Source: Candidatus Phosphitivorax anaerolimi (lineage in GTDB: Bacteria > Desulfobacterota > Desulfomonilia > UBA1062). Taken from it: a stretch of 34,826 nt of DNA. A program made the translations under genes and the position numbers. Position 1 is the first letter of the stretch. The number at the start of each line of letters is the position of its first letter. The stretch covers positions 1-34,826 of the forward strand of contig MPOS01000045.1 in NCBI GenBank assembly GCA_001896555.1. The letters run 5' to 3'. The notes beneath the pieces are model-generated. The model was not told where the DNA came from and did not search any database. It saw only the letters and a list, made by a program, of their open reading frames with translations. Positions 7,485 to 15,775 of the stretch are shown in pieces.

Positions 7485-8405
7485 TCACAGCGGAATCTCA
7501 TCCGAGTTGTCGATCGGAACCACTGTGGATGGATCGCGTCTCGCTGTCCAGCCCTTCCCTTCGGACTGTCCGTCAGGGTTATGGATGACGCCTTGGATGG
7601 TATCCCCGTTCACCCGCCCCTCGTACCTGACGCCTGCTGCCTTGCCTCCTGCCGCCTGATCCACGGTGAAGCTCACCTGATCGCCTGAAATCTTCACATC
7701 GCGTACGGGCATCTCAGAAGACCCGGCTGTGAGCGTGCCCCGGGCATTCTGGAACTCCTGCTCGATCTTAAGCACGAAACGCTCTTTGCCTGTACTCCCG
7801 GGCATGGTCCATTCCCAGGTGCCCGAGACGTTCGCAGGCATGACCCAGAAATACACCATGCTGCCGTCGACCTCGGCGATCTGGTCCGCTGTCCACTCTC
7901 CCATGTCGAAGTCGTGCGACACCACCCGGGTCCCGGGTTTAAGCTCCTTGAACAGCTTGGGCCTGATCTCCAGATTCACCGACGGGAGAAGGTACAGGGT
8001 GACCACGGTGGCATCGCGCAGATCGGTGTTGTAGAGATCCTGGCGCACGAACATAACCCGGTCGGTGACCCGGGCTTCCCGCGCATTTTCCTTGCTCTCA
8101 CGGATCCGCTCGGGGTCGAGGTCGATCCCGACACCGCGCGCACCCCGCTCTTTTGCGGCTGCGATCACGATCCTTCCGTCGCCACAGCCCAGGTCATAGA
8201 CTAGGTCGCTCCCGGTCACCGCCGCCATGTCCAGCATCTTCTCCACCACGCTCTCGGGCGTCGGCACATAGGGCACATCGAGCTCGTCAGGCCCGCCCAG
8301 GGCATAGGTCCGCTCGATGAGCCCATGAAGAGACACCCCGGCTGTGGAGATGCCTGCAACCATGATCAGAAGGGCGATCAGCCGCCCGGTTTGGATCCTT
8401 CTCAT
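7485..8405 (-). CDS. Membrane-anchored SAM-dependent methyltransferase (FAM173/ATPSc-KMT-like)
   Basis: A 306-residue protein. Residues 8-30 form a hydrophobic signal anchor. A class I methyltransferase domain follows: YVPTPESVVEKML, the SAM-binding motif DLGCGDGR at 71-78, the ribose-binding acid at Asp95 and VTLYLLPSVN. The VPTPxxVVEKM...LYLLP pattern resembles the FAM173 family, whose mitochondrial members methylate a lysine of ATP synthase subunit c. Residues about 190-306 form an extra beta-rich domain of unknown role. The ATG overlaps the stop of the upstream permease by four bases, so the two are co-translated. The real substrate is unknown, and the side of the membrane on which it sits is not settled. 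Confidence 0.82.
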   Translation of the reverse strand: MRRIQTGRLIALLIMVAGISTAGVSLHGLIERTYALGGPDELDVPYVPTPESVVEKMLDMAAVTGSDLVYDLGCGDGRIVIAAAKERGARGVGIDLDPERIRESKENAREARVTDRVMFVRQDLYNTDLRDATVVTLYLLPSVNLEIRPKLFKELKPGTRVVSHDFDMGEWTADQIAEVDGSMVYFWVMPANVSGTWEWTMPGSTGKERFVLKIEQEFQNARGTLTAGSSEMPVRDVKISGDQVSFTVDQAAGGKAAGVRYEGRVNGDTIQGVIHNPDGQSEGKGWTARRDPSTVVPIDNSDEIPL

Positions 8406-9745
8406 GACTTTTTCTCCTTTGATCTGTTCTTACATCCCGTCTTTCCGAGCAGCAGCAAAGGTATACCGGTCAGCAGAACGGCCACGCCCAGAAGCGAGCC
8501 CCTGCCGGTGTAAACCAGGCTCGAATGGAGCATGTAGATGCAGACCGCACAGAACACAAGCGGAGTGAGCGGATACAGCGGCACCCGGAACGGCCGCTCC
8601 CTGTGCGCGTCCCTGCGGCGCAGCACGAAGACCGAAATCCCCACCAGAAGCAGGAAGAACCAGAACACCGGGGCCGTGTACTCCACCATCATGGCAAAGC
8701 TGTTGCGGCTCCCTGTTCCTATGGCGACCAACAGCAGCGCCACGGCGCCCTGCAGGAGAAGCGCATTGACAGGGGTTTCCCTCAGCTGCTCCCAGCGGCC
8801 CATGAAGCGAAACGGCGAGAAGTTTCTGCCCAGGGCGAAGTTTGTCCGGGCACCGGTGATGATGGCCGCATTCATGGTGCTGAGCGCGGCCAGGATGACC
8901 AGCCCGCTGATGAATCTCGCGCCGCCCGCCCCGAGCGCCTTGTCCATAAGATCAGCCGCAATGGCCTGGGAGCTCGACATTCCTGCCATTCCGAGGCTGT
9001 TCACGAACACCATGTTGATGACGAGGTAGATCGCAGTGATCACACCGATGCTCACGAGCAGGATGCGGATCATGCTCCTGCCCGGGTCGTGCACCTCGGC
9101 TGAGAGATATCCGGCCTCGTTCCACCCGCCATAGGTGAGCAGCACGAAGATCATGGCCCGCCCCAGGGAAGGGGCTTCGTGGAGAGAGGACTGTCCGGCC
9201 GGAACATCCGGGTGCGGCGGGGTGAGGCCATATCCTGCCACTGCAACGAACACCAACCCCAGCAGAATCGCGCAGAAGAGCACCCTCTGGGTCAATGTTC
9301 CCTGCCGGATACCTATCACATTGAGGGCGGTCAGCAGGACGATGATGCCAGCGGCGTAATACGATGATGAAAACTCGCCCAGCCGGTAAATCTCGGATGC
9401 ATAGTCCCCGAGAAGGAAAGCAACCATGGCGATGGAGCCGGTCTGGATGACCGTCATGCGGGCCCAGGCGAAGAGAAACCCCGGCGCGTCTCCGAAGGCC
9501 CGGGTGAGGTAGTGATAGTCTCCCCCCGCATGCGGATAAGAGGTGGCAAGCTCCGCGTAACACAGTGCCCCCAGGAGCGAGATTGCACCACCAAGGAGCC
9601 AGACGAGCAGGAGCATGCCCTCGCTGCCTGCACTGGACGCAACGAGCGAGGGGGTCTTGAAGATGCCCACGCCGACGACAATTCCCACGATGATGGCTAT
9701 GCCGTCGGTTACGGTCAGCGTTCTTCGCGGTTCGGCATATGACAT
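8402..9745 (-). CDS. APC-superfamily amino acid permease
   Basis: A 447-residue integral membrane protein with about 12 hydrophobic segments. The unwound first helix carries the family motif IVVGVGIF (about residues 21-28). Helices 2-3 contain LCYAELATSYPHAGGDYHYL, the conserved region of the APC (amino acid-polyamine-organocation) family. It probably moves an amino acid into the cell in exchange or with protons; the substrate is not predictable. The ribosome site AGAGGA lies upstream of the ATG at 9745. Its stop overlaps the methyltransferase start, so the two form an operon. Confidence 0.9.
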   Translation of the reverse strand: MSYAEPRRTLTVTDGIAIIVGIVVGVGIFKTPSLVASSAGSEGMLLLVWLLGGAISLLGALCYAELATSYPHAGGDYHYLTRAFGDAPGFLFAWARMTVIQTGSIAMVAFLLGDYASEIYRLGEFSSSYYAAGIIVLLTALNVIGIRQGTLTQRVLFCAILLGLVFVAVAGYGLTPPHPDVPAGQSSLHEAPSLGRAMIFVLLTYGGWNEAGYLSAEVHDPGRSMIRILLVSIGVITAIYLVINMVFVNSLGMAGMSSSQAIAADLMDKALGAGGARFISGLVILAALSTMNAAIITGARTNFALGRNFSPFRFMGRWEQLRETPVNALLLQGAVALLLVAIGTGSRNSFAMMVEYTAPVFWFFLLLVGISVFVLRRRDAHRERPFRVPLYPLTPLVFCAVCIYMLHSSLVYTGRGSLLGVAVLLTGIPLLLLGKTGCKNRSKEKKS

Positions 9746-10255
9746 GAAAATCCTCTTTTCGTCAGCTCCCCTCGGCGGTCCGGGACATTCTAATACCCGG
9801 GCATGCAGGATGTACCCCGGAATCGGCGCGAGATCAAAGCTGATGGTCTTCCCTCAGGGGCGCAATTATCTAAAAGGCATCAACCCGCTGGATGCCTATC
9901 TTCGGGGGGAATCGTGCTCATGGGCATCCCAGGAACTCCGGTTGCAGATGAGACGCCTGCCCGGAGGTGTCTTGACAGAACTTGTCCCGCTCCCCGATGA
10001 TAGCACCCTGCCCGGAGCGGTTCTCGCCTATACGCCACTGCTCGAATCGTGTTCATGCAGGTAATAATATCCCGAAGGACTCAACCGGCAAACCAGGCAG
10101 GGACCGGCTTTCTGGGCACAATTACAGGTGACTGCCAGGGATTTTCCGGAAGATGACCAAGCAGGTTATTCTTAAGCGTCAGGACCACGGCGATCGAATG
10201 CAGCTTCGGAAGCGACGATAATGCCCGCAATCCCGCCACTTACCCTCTCTTTGCC
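9746..10255. other. Intergenic region, about 510 bases, no gene seen
   Basis: It lies between the patatin-like gene and the permease operon, both on the minus strand, so the permease promoter should be in its left part. A plus-strand frame running through to 10064 begins inside the permease gene and has no ribosome site of its own. I found no strong hairpin or repeat. Confidence 0.35.
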
Positions 10256-11275
10256 TTAGTGGAGATAGACCGATTCGACATCGAGCGTGGAACGCCTGCC
10301 CAGATGCCGGTAGTTTTCCTGAAGCCAGGTATCTGTAATGCGATACCCAACATCGTGGAGGTGCTCAAGGAAGGCCCACTCGGAATTGACCTTGCTGGAC
10401 ACGCTCAAGTCCCTCAGCTCGACATCGGCATTGATACGGTGGAAGAGCGCATCCTTGTATCGTTCGTCTTTATGATTGCTCACCTCGATGAGCTTTTTCA
10501 GAAGCGAGATGGTACGCACCTCCTTGATGAGGCTCGCGTTGAAGGTGATCTCGTTGATGCGGTTCAGGATGTCGTTGGCCCTGCGGGGTATTTCCGAGCG
10601 GACAATGGGATTGATCTGTACAATCACCAGATCGCGGGCCTGGCATTCCTCAACCAGGGGGAACAGTGCAGGATTGCCCATGTATCCCCCGTCCCAGTAC
10701 GCCTCCCCGTCGATCTCCACCGCCTGGAACATGAACGGCAGGCAGGCGGAGGCCATGACCATGTCGGCGGTCATCTCTTCGCGCCGGAAGCTCTTGAGCT
10801 TTCCAGTGCGGACATTGGTGGCCGAAACGAACAGCTTGATGCCCTCGGCATGACGGACATGATCGAAATCCACCAGCTCGGCGATGAGATCCCGCAGCGG
10901 ATTGATGTTGAGCGGATTGAGCTGATAGGGGGATACCAGCCGTGCGGCCAGGTCGAAGATCACGTAGCCCGGGGAGAAGTCCAGGGTCCATCTCCCGATC
11001 AGCCGGTCGAGCAGTGTCCGCTGGAAGGGAGAGAACCGTCCGGCCCTGCTCACCTCGAACCAGAATTTTCTCAACGCCTCCCTTGCGCCTTCCTTCCCCT
11101 TGCGGTCGAGCCCGTCGGCCACGACCACGGCGTTCATGGCCCCGGCGCTGGTGCCCGAGATGCCCTCGATACGGATCCGGTCGTCTTCGAGAATGCGGTC
11201 GAGCACCCCCCAGGTGAATGCACCGTGTGCACCCCCTCCCTGTAGGGCCAGCTCGATCATCTTGGGCTTTGCCAT
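10256..11275 (-). CDS. Patatin-like phospholipase
   Basis: A 339-residue serine acyl hydrolase with a Ser-Asp dyad. The oxyanion hole is GGGAHG (13-18), the nucleophile Ser43 is in GTSAG, and the catalytic Asp195 is in WDGGYMGNPAL. Relatives hydrolyse membrane or storage lipids, or polyhydroxyalkanoate. No signal peptide or membrane segment is evident, so it is likely cytoplasmic or peripheral. I start it at ATG 11275 (MAKPKMIELAL), where homologous sequence begins; the GGGGAG upstream is rather distant. A GTG at 11359 would add 28 residues without family character. Single gene, divergent from the SufC-like gene. Confidence 0.88.
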   Translation of the reverse strand: MAKPKMIELALQGGGAHGAFTWGVLDRILEDDRIRIEGISGTSAGAMNAVVVADGLDRKGKEGAREALRKFWFEVSRAGRFSPFQRTLLDRLIGRWTLDFSPGYVIFDLAARLVSPYQLNPLNINPLRDLIAELVDFDHVRHAEGIKLFVSATNVRTGKLKSFRREEMTADMVMASACLPFMFQAVEIDGEAYWDGGYMGNPALFPLVEECQARDLVIVQINPIVRSEIPRRANDILNRINEITFNASLIKEVRTISLLKKLIEVSNHKDERYKDALFHRINADVELRDLSVSSKVNSEWAFLEHLHDVGYRITDTWLQENYRHLGRRSTLDVESVYLH

Positions 11276-11621
11276 GGGTGCTTCAACTCCCCGTTCTCCC
11301 GGCAGCAGGGCCACGTCATTGCCGGCCGGTACGTTTCCATGGAAACCGGTATCCTTCACTGCAGTCAGCGGAGCTGCCGAGCCAAATTCCTCTGGATTAC
11401 CATCTTATGGATAACAATATTGTGAGAGGTGGATATCTCCAGACAGGCTATGGCAGGGATTCCTGCCGGGAAACCCTGTGTCCGGATACTCTGGCCTGCC
11501 GGATCCAATCATTCCCCTTGCTCTCTCATCTCTTGACTTATGGATGGCATAGCCTAGTAAGATATCAGGACCCCGCTATTCACTCAAAGGCATACCGGGG
11601 AGACGGTGAAGGAGTGAAGCC
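11276..11621. other. Divergent intergenic region upstream of the SufC-like gene
   Basis: About 345 bases. It contains a perfect 10-base palindrome ACAATATTGT at 11414-11423, a small CAGGG...CCCTG inverted repeat near 11455-11480, and the promoter-like hexamers listed separately. The possible GTG-started extension of the patatin gene reaches 11359. No other gene is supported. Confidence 0.35.
11533..11560 (+). promoter_or_regulatory. Candidate promoter of the SufC/SufB-like pair
   Basis: TTGACT at 11533-11538 is followed after 16 bases by TAGTAA at 11555-11560, giving a leader of roughly 55 bases before the ATG at 11622. No IscR or other known Fe-S operator was recognised. Confidence 0.35.
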
Positions 11622-12380
11622 ATGCTCAGGATCGAAGGATTGCAGGTAAGGCTCGGAGACAGAGAGATACTCAAAGGCGTGGATCTTGAGATCCATGAGG
11701 GAGAGGTGCACATCCTCTTTGGCCCCAACGGCTCCGGTAAGACCTCTCTGCTCATGACCCTCATGGGATATCCCCAGTACCGGGTGACGGCGGGCAAGAT
11801 CATGTTCAAGGGGATCGACATCACCCATATGCCGGTGCACGAGCGGGCACGGCTCGGCATGGGCATGTCGTACCAGAGGCCGCCCACCATCCATGGGCTC
11901 AAGACCCGGGACATGATCTCCATATGCGCCGGAAACGGGGAGCAGGACGTAGAGGCCCTGGCCTCGCAGGTCAACATGGCCGATTTTCTCAACCGGGACC
12001 TCAATGCGGGATTCTCCGGAGGCGAGATCAAACGCTCCGAGCTCCTGCAGCTCATGGCGCAGAACCCGGACCTCCTGCTCTTCGACGAGCCTGAGTCGGG
12101 TGTAGACATGGAGAACATCGCGCTCATCGGCAACACCATTGCTTCCCTGCTCGAGCGCAGCTCCACCGGCTTGAACGATACCTGCCGGAAAAGGTCTCAC
12201 CCCGGCCGCAGGAAGATGGGCCTCATCATCACCCACACCGGGTACATTCTCAATTATGTTCCGGCTGACAGGGGGCAGGTGCTCTTCGACGGCGTGATCG
12301 CCTGCCGCGGCAACCCGCAGGAGATCTTTCAAACAATCAGCCGGTCCGGATACAAGGAGTGCATCGAATGCATGATGTAG
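11622..12380 (+). CDS. sufC: SufC-like ABC ATPase (minimal SMS/SUF system, SmsC-type)
   Basis: A 252-residue soluble ABC ATPase. Walker A is GPNGSGKTS (residues about 35-43), the signature FSGGEIKRSE matches the SufC form rather than transporters, Walker B is LLLFDEPESGVD, and the H-loop is ITHTG. It should energise Fe-S cluster assembly on the SufB-like partner. Between Walker B and the H-loop there is a basic insert (TCRKRSHPGRRKMG), and the C-terminus ends GYKECIECMM. Both features recall the archaeal and anaerobe SMS (SUF-like minimal system) proteins rather than E. coli SufC. AAGGAG lies seven bases before the ATG. No SufS, SufE, SufU or SufD gene is adjacent. Confidence 0.88.
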   Translation: MLRIEGLQVRLGDREILKGVDLEIHEGEVHILFGPNGSGKTSLLMTLMGYPQYRVTAGKIMFKGIDITHMPVHERARLGMGMSYQRPPTIHGLKTRDMISICAGNGEQDVEALASQVNMADFLNRDLNAGFSGGEIKRSELLQLMAQNPDLLLFDEPESGVDMENIALIGNTIASLLERSSTGLNDTCRKRSHPGRRKMGLIITHTGYILNYVPADRGQVLFDGVIACRGNPQEIFQTISRSGYKECIECMM

Positions 12381-13585
12381 ACGAAAAAGCAAGAAAGGCA
12401 CAGGAGGCAAAGGAAAAAAAGGCCGCCTACGGCCGGGACATCGACCTGGACACCTTTTGCGTGGAGGGCGAGTGCCTCGAGCCGCTCCCCGGTCTGGATC
12501 AGCTCTCACAGGAGGAACGGTCCATAATGCTCAAGGCAGGGGTCGACGCCACCGAGCAGGACCGCTCCGGATCATACATCCAGAAAGACACCTCGGCGAT
12601 CTATGCGACCTCGCTGATGGACGGGCTCGAAGTCCTGCCCATCAAGGATGCATTGAAGCTCGACTGGATCAACGAGTACTACTGGAAGCTCGCGGACGTA
12701 GGCCAGGACAAGTACACGTCCCGGGCATACACCGACCTGCACAACGGCTATGTCATCCGGTCGCTGCCCGGCGCGCGCGTGACCTTCCCGGTGCAGGCGT
12801 GCCTGTATCTCCATCAGGATGCCTTGAGCCAGAACGTGCACAACATCATCATCGCCTCAGAAGACTCGGAGCTGCATGTCATCACGGGGTGCGTGTCCGG
12901 GTCCCACGTGGTCAAGGGTCTGCACGTGGGGGTGTCCGAGTTTTTCGTGAAGAAGAACGCCAAGCTAAGCTTCACCATGATCCACCACTGGGCCGAAGGC
13001 ATGCTGGTCAGGCCGCGCTCGGTGGGCGTGGTGGAGGAAGGCGGGCTCTTCCTCAATAACTACGTATGCATGAAACCGGTCAAGTCGCTCCAGATGTACC
13101 CCACAACACGTCTGATCGGTAAAGGCGCGGTCGCCCGGTTCTACAGCCTGCTCGTGGGCCATCCGGGCAGCGAGCTCGACGTGGGGGGCAGAATCCTCCT
13201 GAATGCACCCGAGACGCGGGCCGAGATCATCGCCCGGGCCATCAGCAACGGCGGGACCATCATTTCCCGGGGGCACCTCGCAGGAGACATCCCCGGGATC
13301 AAGGCCCACCTCGAATGCCGCGGGCTCATCCTCAACGGCGGCGATATCCTGGCCATTCCCGAGCTCCACGGCAAGGCCGAAGGGGTGGACATGTCGCATG
13401 AGGCCGCGGTGGGCAAGATAAATCAGGACGAGATTCTCTACCTCATGTCGCGGGGGCTCTCAGAGGACGAGGCTACCGCGACCATCGTGCGCGGGTTCAT
13501 GAGCGTCGATATCCCGGGCCTGCCGCCCGATCTTAAAAACCAGATCGACGCGGCCGTGGCCCAGACCAATCAGGAGGTGATGTAG
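12368..13585 (+). CDS. sufB: SufB-like Fe-S cluster scaffold (SmsB-type)
   Basis: A 405-residue SufB/SufD-family protein. The C-terminal beta-helix and core region are typical: AEIIARAISNGGTIISRG, then HLECRGLIL and MSHEAAVGKI, which keeps the conserved His, then EILYLMSRGLSEDEA. It would form a scaffold complex with the SufC-like ATPase and build clusters for apoproteins. It is shorter at the N-terminus than E. coli SufB (about 495). Cys residues occur in the N-terminal FCVEGEC. The start at ATG 12368 has AAGGAG eight bases upstream, and the gene overlaps the end of the SufC-like gene by 13 bases, so the two are translationally coupled. A GTG at 12359 is an alternative start. Confidence 0.87.
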   Translation: MHDVDEKARKAQEAKEKKAAYGRDIDLDTFCVEGECLEPLPGLDQLSQEERSIMLKAGVDATEQDRSGSYIQKDTSAIYATSLMDGLEVLPIKDALKLDWINEYYWKLADVGQDKYTSRAYTDLHNGYVIRSLPGARVTFPVQACLYLHQDALSQNVHNIIIASEDSELHVITGCVSGSHVVKGLHVGVSEFFVKKNAKLSFTMIHHWAEGMLVRPRSVGVVEEGGLFLNNYVCMKPVKSLQMYPTTRLIGKGAVARFYSLLVGHPGSELDVGGRILLNAPETRAEIIARAISNGGTIISRGHLAGDIPGIKAHLECRGLILNGGDILAIPELHGKAEGVDMSHEAAVGKINQDEILYLMSRGLSEDEATATIVRGFMSVDIPGLPPDLKNQIDAAVAQTNQEVM

Positions 13586-13601
13586 CGGACTCCGGGTGTA
13601 A

Positions 13602-13635
13602 GAGCCGGACGGAACTGTTACGGGCAGGCCGGCTC
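13602..13635 (+). repeat. Inverted repeat after the SufB-like gene
   Basis: GAGCCGG at 13602-13608 pairs with CCGGCTC at 13629-13635, with a 20-base loop, shortly after the stop at 13585. No U-run follows. It could be a weak or factor-dependent terminator. Confidence 0.3.
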
Positions 13636-13676
13636 CGATCTGGCCAACTGACGGCAACCTATTGGAGGAGGGTAAT

Positions 13677-14027
13677 ATGGTCGTGTATCAGATGCCAGAT
13701 CGGAGCAATCCTGTCATACGCAGCCGGATCACCCGGGATCCAGGAGTGAATTCCCCGGGCGACCCCGTGCCACTGGTAATCCGGATATCCGCTTGCGGTA
13801 TATTGGACCGGAATGGGTGCAACTTCCGAAGGGCAACTGCCGCAACCCAAGAAGTCCCATGCTCCAGGGCCGGGGAAGATATGCTGAAGCTCCCCTTCCC
13901 TGCAGACCGGGTTCGCCGGAAGCGCTGCCAGGCTCACCTTTGCCAGGGCATGAAATTACGATGGCCCGGTCTGATGACCCGGGCGTCATCGATACGCAGA
14001 AATCAAACAAGCCTCTTTCCTTCGTGA
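13677..14027 (+). CDS. Doubtful small ORF downstream of the SufB-like gene
   Basis: A 116-residue frame whose only strong support is a near-perfect ribosome site, GGAGGAGGG, six bases before the ATG at 13677. The product is basic and Cys-containing (ISACGILDRNGC, then RCQAHLC), with no recognisable family and no clear codon bias, so it may be spurious or a decayed gene. If real, it would be a third member of the SufC/SufB-like transcription unit. It is convergent with the CGGC-protein gene, and the two stops almost touch. Confidence 0.22.
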   Translation: MVVYQMPDRSNPVIRSRITRDPGVNSPGDPVPLVIRISACGILDRNGCNFRRATAATQEVPCSRAGEDMLKLPFPADRVRRKRCQAHLCQGMKLRWPGLMTRASSIRRNQTSLFPS

Positions 14028-14030
14028 TTC

Positions 14031-14303
14031 TCACTGGGATTTCTTCCTCTCAGCGACCCAGTTGTCTGCCTCTTTCCGGCTGGTGATAATCCATATCCGT
14101 TTGCCCTTGAAGGCGCTCAAGTCTGCACAGGCGGTCTCGCACCCCATGACCGCCAAGATGGAGTCGATGCCGGAATTATCGGGCGGCACAAAACACACCG
14201 TGCCGCCCAGCTCGTCCCTGATACGTCTGACCGTCTCGACCCGGTCATAACGGGGATTGCACCCCCCGCAGTATTTCAGGCCGACGGAACGGATTGTCTT
14301 CAT
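14031..14303 (-). CDS. Small CGGC-motif protein co-translated with 4-hydroxybutyryl-CoA dehydratase
   Basis: A 90-residue protein beginning MKTIRSVGLKYCGGCNPRYD. It has five Cys: a CGGC pair (12, 15), Cys37, and a second group GCETACAD (55, 59). The order CGGCNPRYDRV, a central strand, and a late GCxxACAD is a pattern I associate with uncharacterised small proteins of anaerobes; no function is known to me. The Cys arrangement suggests a metal or Fe-S site, or a redox disulfide. Its ATG overlaps the stop of the dehydratase gene by four bases, and GGAGA lies directly upstream, so it is translated with the enzyme. It is the last gene of the catabolic operon. A role in cluster or flavin maintenance of the dehydratase is only an inference. 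Confidence 0.78.
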   Translation of the reverse strand: MKTIRSVGLKYCGGCNPRYDRVETVRRIRDELGGTVCFVPPDNSGIDSILAVMGCETACADLSAFKGKRIWIITSRKEADNWVAERKKSQ

Positions 14304-15751
14304 TCTCCTTCTATGCCGCAGAGCCTCTTGGCCACCTTCTTCTTCATATCCATGTTCACCTCTCGAGCGATCATGATGCGCTGGGCCTGCGGCGAGCCTG
14401 CCCCGTGCATGGACTCGGTGAGATACCCGACTGCGGCGGTGCCCATGGTGATGTTCTCGATGAGCCTGAGCATGCGCATCCTTGTCTCGGTCGAGACATC
14501 CGGATTTCCCCGGTAATACTTTTCGATCCACTTGCCCACCTCGGGCGATCGCAGATCGTCCTCGGAGGGAAGCGTCACCATGAGCCCGCCTGCGATATCC
14601 TGTGCCAGACGGGCGATCTCGTAGGGAAACCGCGTCACATTCTGTTTGCAGACGTTGGCGAGAAGGGTGTTCACGTAATAGGTTCCGCTGGGCTCCCTGT
14701 GACCTTCGGCCGCACAGGCGATCGAACCGCAGAACAGGGTCTCGTTGAGGTGATTCATCTCGATGATCTTGTCCTTTATGTGTGATGCCTTGTGCGCCCC
14801 GTTATATTCCGCGATACACTGGGTCGCGCCGATGAGAACGTCGCCTACGCCGGCCTTGCACGCATAGCTCTGGCGGTGGTAGGAGGCGAACCGCTCCACA
14901 AGGTGGCCTGCGAAATCCCATTCCTTGTACATGAACACCCGCTCCCAGGGCACGAATACATTGTCGAACACAACCAAGGCCTCGTGGCCTCCATAGATCT
15001 GGTTGCCCCGGTCGATGGTGCCCTTCTCCAGCTTGCGGGTGTCGCACGACTGGCGGCCCATGATGTAGATGATCCCTTCGGCATCGGAGGGAAGCGCGAA
15101 CGAGATGGCATAGTCCCTGTCTTCCTCGCGCATGCTGATGGTGGGCATGATGATGATCTCATGCGAGTTAACGGCCCCGGTCTGGTGGCATTTCGCGCCT
15201 CTGACCACGATACCGTCTGGCCTCTCCTCGACCACGTGCATGAACAGGTCCGGATCGACCTGCTGGTGCGGGGCCTTGCTGCGGTCGCCCTTGGGATCGG
15301 TCATGGCCCCGTCGCAGGTGAGATCGTTTTCCTGGACATACTCCACGAACTTCAGGAAGCGCTTGTTGTACTCGGTGCCGTACTTCTGGTCGATGTCATA
15401 GGTGGTCATGGATAGGGCATTCATAGCATCCATGCCCACGCAGCGCTGGAAGCAGCACCCGGTGAGTGATCCGAGGAGCCTGCCCATCTTGCTCTTCTTC
15501 ACCAGGTCGTCGATGCTCTGGTGAATGTGGGTGAACCGATTGATCTTCTTGCCCGTGAGATGCGAGGTGGCGGTCATGAGATCCTCGTATTCGGGCATGT
15601 GTGCGAACTCATAGGTGGCGGCAACCGCGTTCATGGAGGGACGGATGATCGGGTCGTCCACCACGTTCTCCACCCGTTTGCCGAACATGTACACCTTGAG
15701 TTTCAATTTCCTCAGGGACTCTTCATACTGTTTTGCATTCATCATCGGCAT
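14300..15751 (-). CDS. abfD: 4-hydroxybutyryl-CoA dehydratase / vinylacetyl-CoA isomerase
   Basis: A 483-residue flavin and [4Fe-4S] enzyme that dehydrates 4-hydroxybutyryl-CoA to crotonyl-CoA through a ketyl-radical mechanism. It belongs to the 4-hydroxyphenylacetate 3-hydroxylase-like fold. The cluster ligands known from Clostridium aminobutyricum (Cys99, Cys103, His292, Cys299) correspond here to Cys100 and Cys104 in CCFQRCVGMDA, and to His292 and Cys298 in YHRQSYACKAG. The family strings TDPKGDRSKAP, VRGAKCHQTGAVNSHE, GRQSCDTRK, GGHEALVVFDNVF, FPYEIARLAQDIAGG and TESMHGAGSPQAQRIM support the assignment. The His-to-Cys spacing appears one residue shorter than I remember for the reference. 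AAGGAG precedes the ATG. It sits 24 bases after the enoyl-CoA hydratase gene. Confidence 0.93.
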   Translation of the reverse strand: MPMMNAKQYEESLRKLKLKVYMFGKRVENVVDDPIIRPSMNAVAATYEFAHMPEYEDLMTATSHLTGKKINRFTHIHQSIDDLVKKSKMGRLLGSLTGCCFQRCVGMDAMNALSMTTYDIDQKYGTEYNKRFLKFVEYVQENDLTCDGAMTDPKGDRSKAPHQQVDPDLFMHVVEERPDGIVVRGAKCHQTGAVNSHEIIIMPTISMREEDRDYAISFALPSDAEGIIYIMGRQSCDTRKLEKGTIDRGNQIYGGHEALVVFDNVFVPWERVFMYKEWDFAGHLVERFASYHRQSYACKAGVGDVLIGATQCIAEYNGAHKASHIKDKIIEMNHLNETLFCGSIACAAEGHREPSGTYYVNTLLANVCKQNVTRFPYEIARLAQDIAGGLMVTLPSEDDLRSPEVGKWIEKYYRGNPDVSTETRMRMLRLIENITMGTAAVGYLTESMHGAGSPQAQRIMIAREVNMDMKKKVAKRLCGIEGE

Positions 15752-15775
15752 GATAACACTCCTTCTCGAAACCTG

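Noticed and set aside
9615-10064. 149-codon plus-strand frame
   Set aside because: Begins inside the permease gene on the other strand and lacks start signals and family similarity.
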